From: Hufsiella ginkgonis
GTDB taxonomy: Bacteria > Bacteroidota > Bacteroidia > Sphingobacteriales > Sphingobacteriaceae
NCBI RefSeq assembly: GCF_009834915.1
Contig: NZ_WVHS01000002.1
Span: forward strand, 434,001 to 498,000
Direction: 5' to 3'
Length of the DNA stretch: 64,000 nt
A model generated the notes under the pieces. That model did no database searches. It was given only the letters and a program-made list of their open reading frames with translations, and was not told the DNA's origin. Shown piece by piece: positions 7,149 to 16,116 of this stretch (position 1 is the first letter of the stretch; every line of letters begins with the position of its first letter). Made by a program: the position numbers and the translations under genes.

Positions 7149-9320
7149 ATGTCAAGCATTCGTTTCCAGGCATTAGACGCCGTACTTACGCGCGTTATTC
7201 CAGAAGTAAAATCACCGTCAGCAAAAACATCAGATTATTTTGGCTGTAATGTTTTCGATAAGAAAAAGATGAAGGATTTCTTGTCAAAAGATGCCTTCGA
7301 TAGTGTAAATGAATCGATTACCATGGGCATTCCCATCGACAGGGAGATCGCGGAACAGGTGGCCTCGGCGATGAAATCCTGGGCGATCGGTAAAGGAGCT
7401 ACTCATTATACACATTGGTTCCAGCCGTTAACAGGCTCTACTGCAGAAAAACACGATTCATTTTTCGAGCCTTCGCAGGATGGCGGACTTGAGAAATTCT
7501 CCGGCGAAGCGCTGTCACAACAGGAGCCTGACGCTTCCAGTTTCCCAAATGGCGGGATCCGCAGCACATTTGAGGCACGCGGCTATACGGCCTGGGACCC
7601 GTCGTCGCCGGCCTTCATTCTCGGCAGGACACTTTGTATCCCAACGGTTTTCGTATCCTACACCGGAGAATCGCTGGATTACAAAGCGCCGTTATTAAAA
7701 GCGTTAAACGCCCTCGACAAAGCGGCGGTTGGCGTTGCGCAGTATTTCGATAAAAGCGTCGAAAAAGTAAATGCTTCCCTGGGTATCGAACAGGAGTACT
7801 TCCTGGTCGACCTGGCATTATACAACGCGCGCCCCGACCTGCTCTTAACCGGCAGGGCGCTTTTCGGTCATATGTCGGCAAAGAACCAGCAGCTGGAAGA
7901 CCATTATTTCGGGTCGATCCCCGAGCGTGTGTATGCCTTTATGCAGGACCTGGAAGTAGAATCGCTGCAGTTGGGAATTCCTTTAAAAACCCGCCACAAC
8001 GAAGTCGCACCCTCACAGTTTGAAGCTGCCCCGGTGTATGAAGAGATCAACCTTGCCATCGATCATAACCAGCTATTAATGGACCTGATGGACCGCGTCG
8101 CCCGCCGCCACAATTTCAAGGTACTTTTACATGAGAAACCTTATGCCGGCATTAATGGCTCAGGCAAACATAACAACTGGTCGCTGATCACCAATACGGG
8201 AAAGAACCTGCTATCTCCGGGTAAAACGCCAAAGAACAACCTCATGTTCCTTACGTTTTTTGTGAATACCATCAAAGCCGTACACGAACACGCCGACCTG
8301 CTAAGGGCCTCGATCGCATCGGTGAATAACGACCACCGCCTCGGGGCCAATGAAGCCCCGCCTGCTATCATCTCGATTTTTCTGGGCACACAACTCAAGG
8401 ATGTACTCGATGAAATAGAAACCTCGAGGGTAACCTCAAAAATGAAGCAGGAAAATGCCTTATGGACTAACATCCCTAAAATCCCGCAAATCCTGCTCGA
8501 TAATACCGACCGCAACCGTACTTCTCCTTTTGCGTTCACCGGCAATAAATTTGAACTGCGGGCTGTTGGCTCTTCCGCTAATTCGGCCAACCCGATGACG
8601 ATCCTTAACCTCATCGTTGCCGACCAGCTGGTGAAATTTAAAACCGAGGTCGACAAACTTCTTAAAAAAGGCGAAAAGAAAGACGTGGCGCTGATGACCG
8701 TCATTAAACGCTACATTAAGGAATCTAAATCGATCCGCTTCGAGGGCAACGGTTACAGCGACGAATGGGCGAAAGAAGCAGCCGCACGCGGCCTGTCAAA
8801 TATCAAAACAACCCCGCTTGCACTTGATATACTGGTTAGCGAAAAAACGGACAAGCTGTTTGAAACGACCGGCGTGTTCAGTAAACGGGAAGCACATGCC
8901 CGCCACGAGATCCTCCTGGAAAACTATTACAAGAAACTGCAGATCGAAGCGCGGACAATGGGCGAATTAGCGACCAACGTAATTCTTCCCGCCGCGATCT
9001 CGTACCAAACTGATCTCCTAAACAATGTGAAGGGATTGAAAGATCTTGGCCTCGATACGGATTCTTATTCCGCCCAACTTACCATCATCAAGGACATTTC
9101 CAAACATGTTAACTTTATAAGCGATAACGTGGTTAAGATGATCAACGCCCGGAAACTTGCCAACGTAATCGACGATGTGCGTGAAAAGGCGATCGCTTAC
9201 GACGAAACCGTTAAAACCTATTTCGATCCCATACGCTACCACGTAGATAAACTCGAATTGCTGGTAGACGACGCCAAATGGCCATTGCCGAAATTCAGGG
9301 AGTTGTTGTTTATTAAGTAG
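7149..9320 (+). CDS. glnN: Type III glutamine synthetase
   Basis: 723 aa, the usual length of GSIII and much longer than GSI. Makes glutamine from glutamate, ammonia and ATP. Family marks include the N-terminal SDYFGCNVF, THWFQPLTGSTAEKHDSFF, metal-site region GIEQEYFLVD, KTRHNEVAPSQFE, substrate/ATP loop GINGSGKHNNWS and GSSANSANPM. The helical C-terminal extension is also typical. This is probably a main ammonia-assimilation enzyme. The start matches the family N-terminus. Divergent from tonB; purM follows after an 96-nt gap that holds an inverted heptamer-repeat hairpin. Confidence 0.97.
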   Translation: MSSIRFQALDAVLTRVIPEVKSPSAKTSDYFGCNVFDKKKMKDFLSKDAFDSVNESITMGIPIDREIAEQVASAMKSWAIGKGATHYTHWFQPLTGSTAEKHDSFFEPSQDGGLEKFSGEALSQQEPDASSFPNGGIRSTFEARGYTAWDPSSPAFILGRTLCIPTVFVSYTGESLDYKAPLLKALNALDKAAVGVAQYFDKSVEKVNASLGIEQEYFLVDLALYNARPDLLLTGRALFGHMSAKNQQLEDHYFGSIPERVYAFMQDLEVESLQLGIPLKTRHNEVAPSQFEAAPVYEEINLAIDHNQLLMDLMDRVARRHNFKVLLHEKPYAGINGSGKHNNWSLITNTGKNLLSPGKTPKNNLMFLTFFVNTIKAVHEHADLLRASIASVNNDHRLGANEAPPAIISIFLGTQLKDVLDEIETSRVTSKMKQENALWTNIPKIPQILLDNTDRNRTSPFAFTGNKFELRAVGSSANSANPMTILNLIVADQLVKFKTEVDKLLKKGEKKDVALMTVIKRYIKESKSIRFEGNGYSDEWAKEAAARGLSNIKTTPLALDILVSEKTDKLFETTGVFSKREAHARHEILLENYYKKLQIEARTMGELATNVILPAAISYQTDLLNNVKGLKDLGLDTDSYSAQLTIIKDISKHVNFISDNVVKMINARKLANVIDDVREKAIAYDETVKTYFDPIRYHVDKLELLVDDAKWPLPKFRELLFIK

Positions 9321-9323
9321 CGG

Positions 9324-9395
9324 GTTTTCAGTTATCGGCAGACAGTTCTTTTATAGCGCCGGAAGACTGAAAGCTGACTACTGATAACTGAAAAC
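9324..9395. repeat. Inverted heptamer-type repeat between glnN and purM
   Basis: GTTTTCAGTTATC (9324-9336) is the exact reverse complement of GATAACTGAAAAC (9383-9395). Between them lie further CTGA/TCAG units (for example 9366-9388). The units match the TTATCAG/CTGATAA family seen at 36363, 37904, 46973 and 58073. The 13-bp arms with a 46-nt loop could form a hairpin at the glnN 3' end. Confidence 0.7.
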
Positions 9396-9402
9396 TGATA
9401 AC

Positions 9403-9410
9403 TACCTTTG
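9403..9410 (+). promoter_or_regulatory. Putative -7 element of purM (TACCTTTG)
   Basis: TACCTTTG fits TAnnTTTG and ends 6 nt before the purM ATG at 9417, implying a leaderless or very short-leader transcript. No good -33 element is seen because repeat sequence occupies that position. Confidence 0.45.
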
Positions 9411-9416
9411 TGCTCA

Positions 9417-10595
9417 ATGTCAGACTTAAAATACAACCTCCGCGGCGTTTCTGCGGGCAAAGAAGACGTACACCAGGCGATAAAGAACATCGACAAGGGC
9501 TTATTCCCTAAAGCTTTCTGTAAGATCATTCCCGATATACTCGGCAGCGACGACGCATGGTGCAATATCATGCACGCCGATGGTGCAGGTACGAAATCCT
9601 CCCTGGCGTATATTTACTGGAAAGAAACCGGCGACCTTTCGGTGTGGAAAGGGATTGCCCAGGACGCCATCATTATGAATCTCGACGACCTGTTATGCGT
9701 TGGCGCTACCGATAACATCCTGCTCTCTTCAACCATCGGCAGGAACAAAAACCTCATCCCGGGAGCGGTGATCGCCGAACTGATCAATGGTACGGAGGAG
9801 ATCCTTTCGGAACTGCGCGGCATGGGGGTCGGGATCTTCTCCACCGGGGGTGAAACGGCAGATGTGGGCGACATTGTACGCACCCTGATCGTCGACTCTA
9901 CCGTAACCTGCCGTATGAAACGATCGGAGGTGATCTCCAACAGTAATATTGCCGCCGGCGATGTGATCGTTGGGCTGGCGTCTTACGGCCAGGCGACTTA
10001 CGAAAAGGAATATAACGGCGGGATGGGATCAAACGGGCTGACCTCTGCGCGGCATGATGTTTTCGGCAAACACATCGCCGAACAATTCCCGGAAAGCTTT
10101 GATCCGTCCGTGCCCCCAGATCTCGTATTTTCAGGCTCCAGGAGGCTTACAGACCTTGTTGATATTGGGAACGGACAGCAGGTTACCGCCGGGAAACTGG
10201 TGCTCTCCCCTACCCGCACTTATGCCCCGGTAATTGTAAAGATGCTGGAAACGTATCGCAGCCAGATCCACGGTATGGTTCATTGCAGCGGTGGCGCACA
10301 AACCAAGGTACTGCATTTTATTGATGACGTTCACGTAATAAAAGATAACCTGTTCCCGGTTCCGCCGCTTTTCCGGCTGATCAGGGAAGAATCGGGCACT
10401 CCCTGGGAGGAGATGTACAAGGTGTTCAATATGGGGCACCGGATGGAGCTCTATGTTCCCCGGGAAATTGCAAACGACCTGGTAAGCATTTCCGAAGAAT
10501 TCGGCATCGATGCCAGGATCATCGGAAACGTGGTGTCGTCAGACAGAAAACGAGTAACCATTAAATCTGAGTTCGGCGAGTTTGTGTATCAGTAA
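9417..10595 (+). CDS. purM: Phosphoribosylformylglycinamidine cyclo-ligase (AIR synthetase), Bacteroidota type
   Basis: 392 aa. Converts FGAM to AIR with ATP in purine synthesis. The PurM fold is visible: HADGAGTKSSLAY near the N-terminus, the active-site loop DDLLCVGA, GVGIFSTGGETADVGD and the C-terminal domain with MVHCSGGAQTKV and VFNMGHRMELY. It is longer than the E. coli enzyme (345 aa), as is usual in Bacteroidota. ATG 9417 (MSDLKYNLRG) was chosen over the non-ATG extension 9 nt upstream because a TAnnTTTG element ends 6 nt before it. Confidence 0.95.
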   Translation: MSDLKYNLRGVSAGKEDVHQAIKNIDKGLFPKAFCKIIPDILGSDDAWCNIMHADGAGTKSSLAYIYWKETGDLSVWKGIAQDAIIMNLDDLLCVGATDNILLSSTIGRNKNLIPGAVIAELINGTEEILSELRGMGVGIFSTGGETADVGDIVRTLIVDSTVTCRMKRSEVISNSNIAAGDVIVGLASYGQATYEKEYNGGMGSNGLTSARHDVFGKHIAEQFPESFDPSVPPDLVFSGSRRLTDLVDIGNGQQVTAGKLVLSPTRTYAPVIVKMLETYRSQIHGMVHCSGGAQTKVLHFIDDVHVIKDNLFPVPPLFRLIREESGTPWEEMYKVFNMGHRMELYVPREIANDLVSISEEFGIDARIIGNVVSSDRKRVTIKSEFGEFVYQ

Positions 10596-10631
10596 ATAAT
10601 ATCGCCGGCTGTAATTACTTACCGGTTCTTA

Positions 10632-10679
10632 AACAATAAAAAGCCGCTTCATCAAATGATGGAGCGGCTTTTTATTGTT
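10632..10679. terminator. Bidirectional terminator between purM and the Oar-type gene
   Basis: Perfect 17-bp arms (AACAATAAAAAGCCGCT and its complement) with an inner CATC/GATG pairing. A and T runs on both sides fit termination of the convergent genes from both directions. Confidence 0.88.
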
Positions 10680-10692
10680 GGGTCCCTATCGG

Positions 10693-13600
10693 CTATTGGA
10701 AAGTCATACGGAAACCGAATTGCATAAAGTAAGTAGACGTGATGCTGTTGTTAGTAACGAACGTTTTTGAAACGATCTCGTTGTTAGCGGTCGCCATTCT
10801 GAAAGTAGGTTTGGTGGTGCCGTTGGCATTAAGTGCGCCAACGTTCTGAGGAACCAGCAGGCCGATCGCATTGCTGTTGCTGCCTACGCTGAATGCCTGT
10901 GTAAACTTGTACACACCCCAATCGCTGTTAAGCAGGTTACCCAGGTTGAAGATGTCCCAGGTGAACTGGAAGGTATTCTTGGTTTTACCCATAGCATGTG
11001 TTTTGAACACATCCTGGATAAATTTAAAGTCAACCTGGTTTCTCCATGGATACTGCGCGCCGTTACGCTCAGCGTACTTACCTTTACGGGTTTTCAGGTA
11101 ATCGTCCTGCTCCACGTAATTAAAGAAAATATCGCTTTGCTCTTGTGCGGTGTAACCAGCCGCCCGGTAACCTGAAGTCCCTGCGGGGATCGCAACGAAA
11201 GTGATTTCGCTGGCATCCTTTGGTACATAGATCAAATCGTTGATCACGCCATCGCGGTTAAAGTCGGTAGTGTAGGTGTAAGAGAAACGGGATGCATTAG
11301 ATGATGCAGAAGCAGCGCCTTCGTAGAAGAACGACACCTGGGTTGCCAGGTTCTTAAGATACTCTTTACGGTAGTTCAGGGTAGCGATCACCCTCGATGG
11401 AAGTACGTTGCTGGTATAGCTCAGAGTTGGGATGTTTGAGTTAGAGCTGGTTACCGGGTATGTCCAAACGTTGGTCATCTGGTCACCACCGGCATCACCG
11501 TAGTTCCTGGCACCGCTCCTGGTGTAAGCAGCAGAAACCGAAAGGCCTTTTGAAAGCTGTTTGCTTAACTGGGCGCTTACCGACCAGTAGTGCCCGCCTT
11601 CCGTGTTATCCAGCAGAACGGTAGTAAATCCCGACGAGTTGGTAGTAGCGGCAGTAGTAGCTACTTTACCGGCTCCAGTCAGCGAATTCAGTTGCCGTGC
11701 AAAAGCAGCGGCGGCGGTAGTAGGTAAACCACCTGCGGAAGGATAGATCGGCCTGTTATCCGCATAACCGGAAACGTTTAATGAAGTTGGATCTACCAGG
11801 TTCACGTTCTTTGCATAAACCGCGTGAATATCTTTATTGTAGATACCTTCCAAGGTACCCGTAATTCCGAAAGGAAGTTTGGTATCAAAAGCGAGGCTTG
11901 ATTTCCAGGTCTGTGGAGACTGGAAGTCAGGGCTGATGAGGTTGATGGCAGACTGAAGCGTTTCACCGGCAGTAGCAACCGTTACCTTAGGAGTAAGCAG
12001 GTTTGGAGCGATGCTTGGATTAAATGTAGGGGTGTTCGCAGTTCCGGCATAAGTCTGCAGGAATTGCAGCAAGCCTACGTCAGAGTGAGAAACGATCCAT
12101 ACGAATGGAATTCTTCCGGTAAAGATCCCGGTCCCGCCGCGAACCTGGAGCGAACGGTCGCCCTTTACGTTCCAGTTAAATCCGAACCTTGGAGAAAGCA
12201 ATACTTTAGATTCCGGAAGCTCACCGCTGTTCAGTTTCTGACCTTGTGCGAAAGTAAGTGAAGCCAGTAAAGGATGCGTTTTCACTTCATCCAGGTCAGG
12301 ATAATCAGATTTTTCAACCCTTAAACCTGCTGTGAATTTCAAACGGTCGGATGCGGTGAACTCATCCTGGATATAAGCAGAATACTGCTCGAACTTAAAG
12401 CTTGGGAATGCCTGCGAGCCATCAGCGTTTAACGAATAAGTTACCGCATAGTTGTTAGGTTTAGCACCGTTCACGAAATCGGCCCATGAGTTAAACACAT
12501 AATAACCGGTACCGAAACGCTGGAAACCGTTCTTCGTTTTGCTCTTCTCGATCTGCGCGCCAAGTAACACGCTATGTTTGCCGAGCGACATGGTCAACTC
12601 GTCGGTAAGGGTCTTCGAGTTAACGTCCCTCAGGTTTCCATAGGTAAATGGCTCGTAACCGAACGTGGTGATCGGTGTACCCCCTTCCAGAATATCCACC
12701 AGCGGGAAAGGTGAGCTGGTTGAGCTTCTTGGGTCATTCTGGTGCGAATAGGAAGCCCTTAATACGTTAGAGAACTTGCTGCCAAAGCTGGAGTTTAACT
12801 CAGCAGTTCCCGAATAAAGATTTGCTTCCTGGCCATAATTGGAGTTGGCGAAGTGGAGCGCGTTGTTCCCGGTACGTGAACCGGTATAAGTAGTTCCTGA
12901 GTTGGTGGTCGAGTTGCTCAACGAGTTCGCCACGTTACTTTCTACCTGGTTGTAACGAACGTTCAGCGAGTGCTTGGAGCTGATGTTCCAGTCTAAACGT
13001 GCGAACAGCTTATCGTTGTAGCTTTTGTTGCTATAGCCCTGGAAAACGCCGGTCTCGTAACCGTATTTCGATCTCAGGTACGCCGAAACATCGTTCAGGA
13101 ATGCACTGGTAGGACGGGAAACAAGCGTGTTCCCGGTAGTAGGATAAGGAACTGCGCCGGAAGTGTACCTCGCCTGTCCCGGACGTGTTTCCTTATTGTA
13201 TTCAACGTTCCCGAAAAAGAACAGCTTGTTTTTGATGATCGGCAAGCCTACGCTCACACCGTACTGTTTCTGGTCGTACTGCTGGCGAACCAACGATGGA
13301 TTGGCCTCTACCTTATCACCCTGCTGTTTTTCGTTACGCAGCGTAAAAAAAGCGGTTGCGTAAGGGTTGTTCGTACCGGAACGGGTAACCGCGTTGATAG
13401 AAGCACCGGTAAAGCCGGTTTGTCTTACGTCGAAAGGAGTAACGTTAATAGAGATCTGGTCGATCGCATCAAGCGAAATAGGCGAACCGTTTGCCGGAAT
13501 GTTCTGACCGATACCAAACTGGTTGTTAAAGTTAGCGCCGTCGACCGTGAAGTTGTTCGACCGGTAGCTGCCACCGCCGATCGAAGTACCGTTCGCCTGT

Positions 13601-14082
13601 GGAGTAAGCCTGGTCATATCGTTCACACTGCGTGTGATGGTGGGCAACGACTGAAGCTGTGCCCTGGAAATGTTCGTTGTCGAACCCGTACGGTCTGCGT
13701 TGAGCACCGAATTCGGATTAGCGGCAACCACACTTACTTCGCGTAGGGTAGTTCCTGTTGCCTGAAGCGTAACGTTCAGCACGAAAGGCTCTCCTAATTT
13801 GATATTGATTCCCTCAAACTTAGCGGGTTCATAACCTACGTAGGTTACTTCGATCAGGTAAGGTCCGCCCACACGAATGTTAGGGATGGTGAACCGGCCA
13901 TCGGCTTTGGTCGACGATCCATAAACTGTTCCTGTCGGCTGGTGCGTAGCTTTGACGGTGGCTCCGATCAGCGTTTCCTTAGAATCTTTGATCGTACCTG
14001 TTAAACTACTCGTGGTTACCTGGGCCGACAAGCCGAAGGCCGTTAGCAACAGGGCAAGTGTTGAGAGTAAAAACTTGTTCAT
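10693..14082 (-). CDS. Oar-like TonB-dependent receptor with carboxypeptidase-regulatory domain
   Basis: 1129 aa outer-membrane protein: signal peptide (MNKFLLSTLALLLTAFGLSA), an Ig-like carboxypeptidase-regulatory domain (about 25-115: SLTGTIKDSKETLIGATV...GRFTIPNI), a plug region (NRAQLQSLP-like TRSVNDMTRLTPQANG), and a long beta-barrel ending in ...YFMQFGFRMTFQ with C-terminal Phe. The plug has GASINAVTRSGTN in place of the usual SusC plug signature, which is typical of Oar proteins. Substrate unknown. No SusD partner is nearby. A TATCTTTG element lies 41 nt upstream of the ATG. Confidence 0.9.
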   Translation of the reverse strand: MNKFLLSTLALLLTAFGLSAQVTTSSLTGTIKDSKETLIGATVKATHQPTGTVYGSSTKADGRFTIPNIRVGGPYLIEVTYVGYEPAKFEGINIKLGEPFVLNVTLQATGTTLREVSVVAANPNSVLNADRTGSTTNISRAQLQSLPTITRSVNDMTRLTPQANGTSIGGGSYRSNNFTVDGANFNNQFGIGQNIPANGSPISLDAIDQISINVTPFDVRQTGFTGASINAVTRSGTNNPYATAFFTLRNEKQQGDKVEANPSLVRQQYDQKQYGVSVGLPIIKNKLFFFGNVEYNKETRPGQARYTSGAVPYPTTGNTLVSRPTSAFLNDVSAYLRSKYGYETGVFQGYSNKSYNDKLFARLDWNISSKHSLNVRYNQVESNVANSLSNSTTNSGTTYTGSRTGNNALHFANSNYGQEANLYSGTAELNSSFGSKFSNVLRASYSHQNDPRSSTSSPFPLVDILEGGTPITTFGYEPFTYGNLRDVNSKTLTDELTMSLGKHSVLLGAQIEKSKTKNGFQRFGTGYYVFNSWADFVNGAKPNNYAVTYSLNADGSQAFPSFKFEQYSAYIQDEFTASDRLKFTAGLRVEKSDYPDLDEVKTHPLLASLTFAQGQKLNSGELPESKVLLSPRFGFNWNVKGDRSLQVRGGTGIFTGRIPFVWIVSHSDVGLLQFLQTYAGTANTPTFNPSIAPNLLTPKVTVATAGETLQSAINLISPDFQSPQTWKSSLAFDTKLPFGITGTLEGIYNKDIHAVYAKNVNLVDPTSLNVSGYADNRPIYPSAGGLPTTAAAAFARQLNSLTGAGKVATTAATTNSSGFTTVLLDNTEGGHYWSVSAQLSKQLSKGLSVSAAYTRSGARNYGDAGGDQMTNVWTYPVTSSNSNIPTLSYTSNVLPSRVIATLNYRKEYLKNLATQVSFFYEGAASASSNASRFSYTYTTDFNRDGVINDLIYVPKDASEITFVAIPAGTSGYRAAGYTAQEQSDIFFNYVEQDDYLKTRKGKYAERNGAQYPWRNQVDFKFIQDVFKTHAMGKTKNTFQFTWDIFNLGNLLNSDWGVYKFTQAFSVGSNSNAIGLLVPQNVGALNANGTTKPTFRMATANNEIVSKTFVTNNSITSTYFMQFGFRMTFQ

Positions 14083-14123
14083 AAATGTTGTTTGTTAATG
14101 AGTTTGTTTTTTGTAATGATTTG

Positions 14124-14131
14124 CAAAGATA
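14124..14131 (-). promoter_or_regulatory. Putative -7 element of the Oar-type receptor gene (TATCTTTG)
   Basis: Minus-strand TATCTTTG matches TAnnTTTG and predicts a leader of roughly 35 nt before ATG 14082. The surrounding 308-nt intergenic region (14083-14390) is A/T-rich, holds no gene and carries the promoters of both divergent genes. Confidence 0.45.
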
Positions 14132-14339
14132 GAGCGTTTTTTTGTCTTTTTATCATTGCCGTTGTTAACTTAATATTAATTCTTTAAAATATCAAGCCTG
14201 TGTTAACAAATGTGTAATAAACTTTCCTTTCCCCGTTACGGTTTTTCCAATTCCCGTTTTTTTAATCATAATTGTGGATAACTTTCGCTATACTATCGTC
14301 ATGGGAATGTGGAAAACCCTGGTCATTAAATATTCATCC

Positions 14340-14369
14340 TTTGTTATTTTTATACAATTGTTAGATTTG
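14340..14369 (+). promoter_or_regulatory. Bacteroidota-type promoter of lpdA (TTTG-N18-TAGATTTG)
   Basis: TTTG (14340-14343) and TAGATTTG (14362-14369) are 18 nt apart, fitting the -33/-7 pair of Bacteroidota sigma-A promoters. The lpdA ATG lies 21 nt downstream. This is the best complete promoter match in the window. Confidence 0.6.
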
Positions 14370-14390
14370 GCCACTTTATAACTCATAAAT

Positions 14391-15779
14391 ATGAACTACG
14401 ACCTTATAGTGATCGGAAGCGGCCCCGGCGGATATGTGGCAGCCATACGTGCTTCGCAGCTTGGATTAAAAACGGCGATCGTTGAGCGCGAGTCCCTCGG
14501 CGGCATCTGCCTGAACTGGGGATGCATTCCTACCAAAGCGCTCATCAAAAGCGCCCAGGTATTCGAATACACTAACCATGCGGCAGACTACGGGATCAAT
14601 GTCGCCTCTTCTTCGGTCGACTTTCCAGCAGTGATCAAACGCAGCCGTGGCGTAGCCGATGGCATGAGTAAAGGCATCCAGTTCCTCATGAAGAAGAACA
14701 AGATCGATGTGATCATGGGCACCGCCAAAATCAAAAAGGGTAATGTTACGGAGGTAAAACAAGCCGACGGCAGCATCAAGGAATATACCGCAAAACACAC
14801 GATCCTCGCTACCGGCGGACGTTCACGCGAACTGCCCAACCTGAAACAGGATGGCAGGAAAGTGATCGGCTACCGCCAGGCGATGAACCTCCCCGAGCAG
14901 CCTAAATCGCTGATCGTAGTGGGCTCCGGCGCTATCGGCATCGAGTTCGCTTACTTTTATAATTCGATCGGCACACAGGTAACGGTGGTAGAATACCTTG
15001 ACAATATCGTACCCCTGGAAGACGAGGAGATCTCCAAAGCCCTTTTCCGCAGTCTCAAAAAAGCGGGCATCAATATCCTGACGGGCTCGAACGTTGAATC
15101 GGTTGACACATCCGGCACCGGTTGTAAGGTACAGGTTAAAACTGCCAAGGGCACTGAAACACTTGAGGCGGATATCGTACTTTCAGCCGTAGGCGTAACC
15201 CCTAACATCGAGAATATCGGGCTTGAAGAAGTAGGGGTTAAAACGGAACGCGGTAAAGTAATAACCGATCCTTATTATAAGACCAACGTCGAAGGCGTTT
15301 ATGCCATCGGCGATATCGTGGGCGGCCAGGCGCTTGCGCATGTTGCTTCCGCTGAAGGCATCACCTGTGTGGAAAAGATCGCAGGTCACCATCCAGAACC
15401 CATTAATTACAACAATATTCCGGGCTGTACCTATTGTTCACCGGAGATCGCATCAGTTGGATACACCGAAAAGGCGGCCAAAGAAGCCGGGTATGAAATC
15501 AAGGTTGGCAAGTTCCCGTTCTCTGCCTCCGGAAAAGCGAGCGCTGCCGGCAACAAGGACGGATTTGTAAAACTGATCTTTGATGCCAAGTATGGCGAGT
15601 TCCTCGGAGCGCATATGATTGGCGCCAACGTAACCGAAATGATTGCCGAAGTGGTGGTAGCCCGTAAACTGGAAACCACCGGTATGGAAATTATTAAATC
15701 GGTACACCCGCACCCCACCATGAGTGAGGCGATCATGGAAGCCGCCGCCGATGCGTACGGTGAAGTGATCCACTTATAA
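14391..15779 (+). CDS. lpdA: Dihydrolipoyl dehydrogenase (E3)
   Basis: 462 aa FAD enzyme that reoxidises dihydrolipoamide of the 2-oxo acid dehydrogenase and glycine-cleavage complexes. Motifs in order: FAD-binding GSGPGGYVAAIRA (residues 9-21), redox disulfide GGICLNWGCIPTKAL, NAD site VVGSGAIGIEFAYFYNSIG, FAD motif GVYAIGDI, and the interface catalytic HPHPTMSEA with His-Glu pair. Length is normal. E1/E2 genes are not adjacent. The gdx ATG overlaps the stop codon by one base, so the two are translationally coupled. Confidence 0.96.
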   Translation: MNYDLIVIGSGPGGYVAAIRASQLGLKTAIVERESLGGICLNWGCIPTKALIKSAQVFEYTNHAADYGINVASSSVDFPAVIKRSRGVADGMSKGIQFLMKKNKIDVIMGTAKIKKGNVTEVKQADGSIKEYTAKHTILATGGRSRELPNLKQDGRKVIGYRQAMNLPEQPKSLIVVGSGAIGIEFAYFYNSIGTQVTVVEYLDNIVPLEDEEISKALFRSLKKAGINILTGSNVESVDTSGTGCKVQVKTAKGTETLEADIVLSAVGVTPNIENIGLEEVGVKTERGKVITDPYYKTNVEGVYAIGDIVGGQALAHVASAEGITCVEKIAGHHPEPINYNNIPGCTYCSPEIASVGYTEKAAKEAGYEIKVGKFPFSASGKASAAGNKDGFVKLIFDAKYGEFLGAHMIGANVTEMIAEVVVARKLETTGMEIIKSVHPHPTMSEAIMEAAADAYGEVIHL

Positions 15780-16096
15780 TGGCTTGGATCTTCCTGGTTC
15801 TGGGCGGATTATTTGAGGTAGGTTTTGCGATCTGCCTCAAATATTCCCAGAACTTTTCCAATTCCAGGTGGAGCGCAGGATTCTTTATTTGCATTACCGT
15901 GAGTTTCCTGTTGTTGAACAAAGCCGTTCAAACAATTCCCATCGGCACGGCGTACGCCGTATGGACAGGGATCGGCGCCGCCGGATCAGTCATCGCGGGA
16001 ATCCTGCTGTTTAAGGAACCTTCGGATTTTTGGCGGATGGTGTTCCTGTTTACCCTGGTAACATCAATTATCGGGTTGAAAATTGTTTCTGAATAA
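15779..16096 (+). CDS. gdx: SMR family transporter, Gdx/SugE (guanidinium exporter) type
   Basis: 105 aa with four transmembrane helices. The conserved membrane glutamate lies in GLFEVGFAICLKYSQ (E14), and IPIGTAYAVWTGIGAAGS matches the SugE/Gdx signature closely. Family members export guanidinium (some also export quaternary ammonium compounds) in exchange for protons as dual-topology dimers. The ATG shares one base with the lpdA stop. No guanidine riboswitch is seen in front, so expression seems tied to lpdA. Confidence 0.88.
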   Translation: MAWIFLVLGGLFEVGFAICLKYSQNFSNSRWSAGFFICITVSFLLLNKAVQTIPIGTAYAVWTGIGAAGSVIAGILLFKEPSDFWRMVFLFTLVTSIIGLKIVSE

Positions 16097-16116
16097 CCAT
16101 ATCCCTATCGTATCAA

